This document shows positions 62,720-64,000 of a stretch of DNA of 64,000 nucleotides, piece after piece. The notes under the pieces were generated by a model, which ran no database searches, was not told the DNA's origin, and saw only the letters and a program-made list of their open reading frames with translations. The stretch is from positions 1-64,000 of the forward strand of contig JBGTSB010000010.1 of NCBI GenBank assembly GCA_041940525.1, read 5' to 3'. This DNA is from JAKAXS01 sp041940525. Its GTDB lineage: Bacteria; Pseudomonadota; Alphaproteobacteria; Rhizobiales; Hyphomicrobiaceae. Every line of letters starts with the position of its first letter. Position 1 is the stretch's first letter. Both the position numbers and the translations under genes were made by a program.

Positions 62720-64000
62720 TTAGCGGCGGCCCTTCAGCGATCCAAAAACAATATCGCGGATCATCGCCGCAATTTTGCGGCTAACGGTCCGTTTTAGTTC
62801 CTTGCCGATCATTTCGCCCATGCCTTGCCCGCGGCCAGTGCTGGGCCCGAAGATCGCGTCTGACCATCCGCCGCCAGACTGTCCGTCGGCTTGCGCGCTG
62901 GCCTCTGCTTGTTCCTGATCCATGCGCTTGCTGAGAATTTCAGCGGCGCTCTCCCGGTCAACAGGGTTTTCGTACTTGTTGAACAGCGGGCTGTACTCGA
63001 TCAGGCTCTGACGCTCTTGCGCCGTAACCGGTCCGATACGGCTCTCCGGCGGACGGATCAGCGTGCGTTGCACGATCGACGGCTCACCCTTGTTCTCAAG
63101 CATGGAGACGAGCGCCTCGCCGACCTTCAGCTCCATGATGACGCTTTCGGTATCCAGGTCCGGGTTCTGCCGGAACGTCGTCGCGGCCGCCTTGACGGCC
63201 TTTTGCTCGCGTGGCGTGAAAGCGCGCAGGGCATGTTGCACGCGGTTGCCGAGCTGCGCCGATACCGTGTCGGGAACGTCCAGCGGGTTTTGCGTGATGA
63301 AGTATACGCCCACGCCCTTGGAACGGATAAGACGGGCAATCTGTTCAACCCGGTCAATCAGTGCCTTCGGAGCCTGATCAAACAGCAAATGCGCTTCGTC
63401 GAAGAAGAAGACGAGCTTCGGCTTATCCTGATCGCCAACTTCCGGCATCATCTGCCAAAGCTTGGTCAACATCCAAAGCAGGAACGTAGCGTAGAGCCGT
63501 GGCTTTTCCATCAGCTTGTCTGCGGCCAGCATGTTGATCACGCCGCGCCCATCCGGAGCAATCCGAAGGAAATCCTTGATGTCCAGGGCCGGTTCGCCAA
63601 AGAAGTGATCGGCGCCTTGCTCCTCCAAAACGAGCAACCGGCGCTGGATCGCGCCAACGGATGATGACGACACGTTGCCGTACTTCGCGCCGATCTCCTT
63701 GCTGCGCTCCGCGATGTTCGCGATCAGCGCCCGCAGGTCCTTCATGTCAAGGATCGGCAACTTCTCGTCTGCAGCCACGCGAAAGGCGATGTTGATCACA
63801 CCCTCTTGGACTTCGTTGAGCTCCAGCAACTGCGACAGCAGCAGGGGCCCCATATCCAGAACCGTGGCACGGATCGGGTGACCCTGCTGGCCGAAGACAT
63901 CCCACGGGATCGTCGGGTAGGCGCGGTTTTGATACTCGCCATCCAGCCCAATCTGCTGAACGCGGTTTTTGATAAAGTCTTTTTCTTCGCCAACGGCGGC
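62720..64000 (-). CDS. HerA-like helicase/ATPase (DUF853), N-terminal part beyond the window
   Basis: 426 codons visible, open at the right edge. The translation includes IPWDVFGQQGHPIRATV, LDMGPLLLSQLLEL, and Walker B KLVFFFDEAHLLFD with a following Q-rich ring segment FITQNPLDVP. The Arg finger region is ARLIRSKGVGVYF. The Walker A lies outside the window. C-terminal tail has SGGGWSDAIFG and ends SLKGRR. HerA family hexamers move DNA; this DUF853 branch is of unsettled role. Confidence 0.85.
   Translation of the reverse strand, partial: AAVGEEKDFIKNRVQQIGLDGEYQNRAYPTIPWDVFGQQGHPIRATVLDMGPLLLSQLLELNEVQEGVINIAFRVAADEKLPILDMKDLRALIANIAERSKEIGAKYGNVSSSSVGAIQRRLLVLEEQGADHFFGEPALDIKDFLRIAPDGRGVINMLAADKLMEKPRLYATFLLWMLTKLWQMMPEVGDQDKPKLVFFFDEAHLLFDQAPKALIDRVEQIARLIRSKGVGVYFITQNPLDVPDTVSAQLGNRVQHALRAFTPREQKAVKAAATTFRQNPDLDTESVIMELKVGEALVSMLENKGEPSIVQRTLIRPPESRIGPVTAQERQSLIEYSPLFNKYENPVDRESAAEILSKRMDQEQAEASAQADGQSGGGWSDAIFGPSTGRGQGMGEMIGKELKRTVSRKIAAMIRDIVFGSLKGRR

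Overview
The window is chromosomal DNA of an alphaproteobacterium, most likely a member of the Hyphomicrobiales. This rests on the gene content (class II DAHP synthase, iron-sulfur (6-4) photolyase, short-form GltX, DUF2796/FtsX transporter, UspA and CBS-BON stress proteins) and on high-GC coding style outside one island. No tRNA, rRNA or CRISPR array was recognised. A run of 10 N at 8393-8402 marks a scaffold join.

Layout. (1) 1-4.9 kb, core: aroG-type DAHP synthase (cut by the window edge), folA, a lone receiver protein, a secreted protein of unknown function, a TauE/SafE permease and dusA. (2) 4.9-29.4 kb, a surface-polysaccharide island, visibly more A+T rich over much of its length. It begins beside the 5' end of dusA with a frameshifted integrase remnant. 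It carries a nucleotide-sugar dehydrogenase, the four dTDP-L-rhamnose genes, and a tightly packed 14-gene minus-strand operon. That operon makes a nonulosonic (sialic-like) acid (neuB, neuC, CMP-sugar synthetase, plus an unusual DapA-family aldolase and a 2-hydroxyacid dehydrogenase) and assembles the polymer (glycosyltransferases, Wzx flippase, Wzy-like polymerase, O-acyltransferase, methyltransferases). A methyltransferase, a GT2 glycosyltransferase and an O-antigen-ligase-like protein close it. (3) 29.4-33.2 kb, a ZrgA-like metal-uptake ABC operon and a small secreted protein. (4) 33.3-39.9 kb, a stress/redox block: two universal stress proteins, a CBS-BON protein, a Tat-exported intradiol-like protein, a heme-b membrane protein, a Tat-exported aldo/keto reductase, a DUF6064 membrane protein and a cyclic-nucleotide-gated channel homologue with an altered pore. 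Two FNR/FixK-like boxes lie here. (5) 40.0-43.3 kb, an ammonium transporter fused to PAS-GGDEF-EAL. (6) 43.6-64 kb, mainly core metabolism: a permease, FeS photolyase, P450, UDP-glucose dehydrogenase, fused CoA-transferase, NAD synthetase, GltX, sirtuin, a secreted unknown, an RhlE-type helicase with a structured leader, parE, and a HerA-like ATPase cut by the right edge.

The island genes fit one pathway: sugar nucleotides (dTDP-rhamnose, a UDP-uronic acid, a CMP-nonulosonate) are made, joined by the glycosyltransferases, flipped by Wzx, polymerised and decorated. No initiating sugar-phosphate transferase or outer-membrane export gene is in view. The most noteworthy items are the Amt-PAS-GGDEF-EAL fusion, the nonulosonate operon with its aldolase/dehydrogenase pair, the channel with a rewritten selectivity filter, the Tat-exported redox operon, and the integrase relic at dusA.
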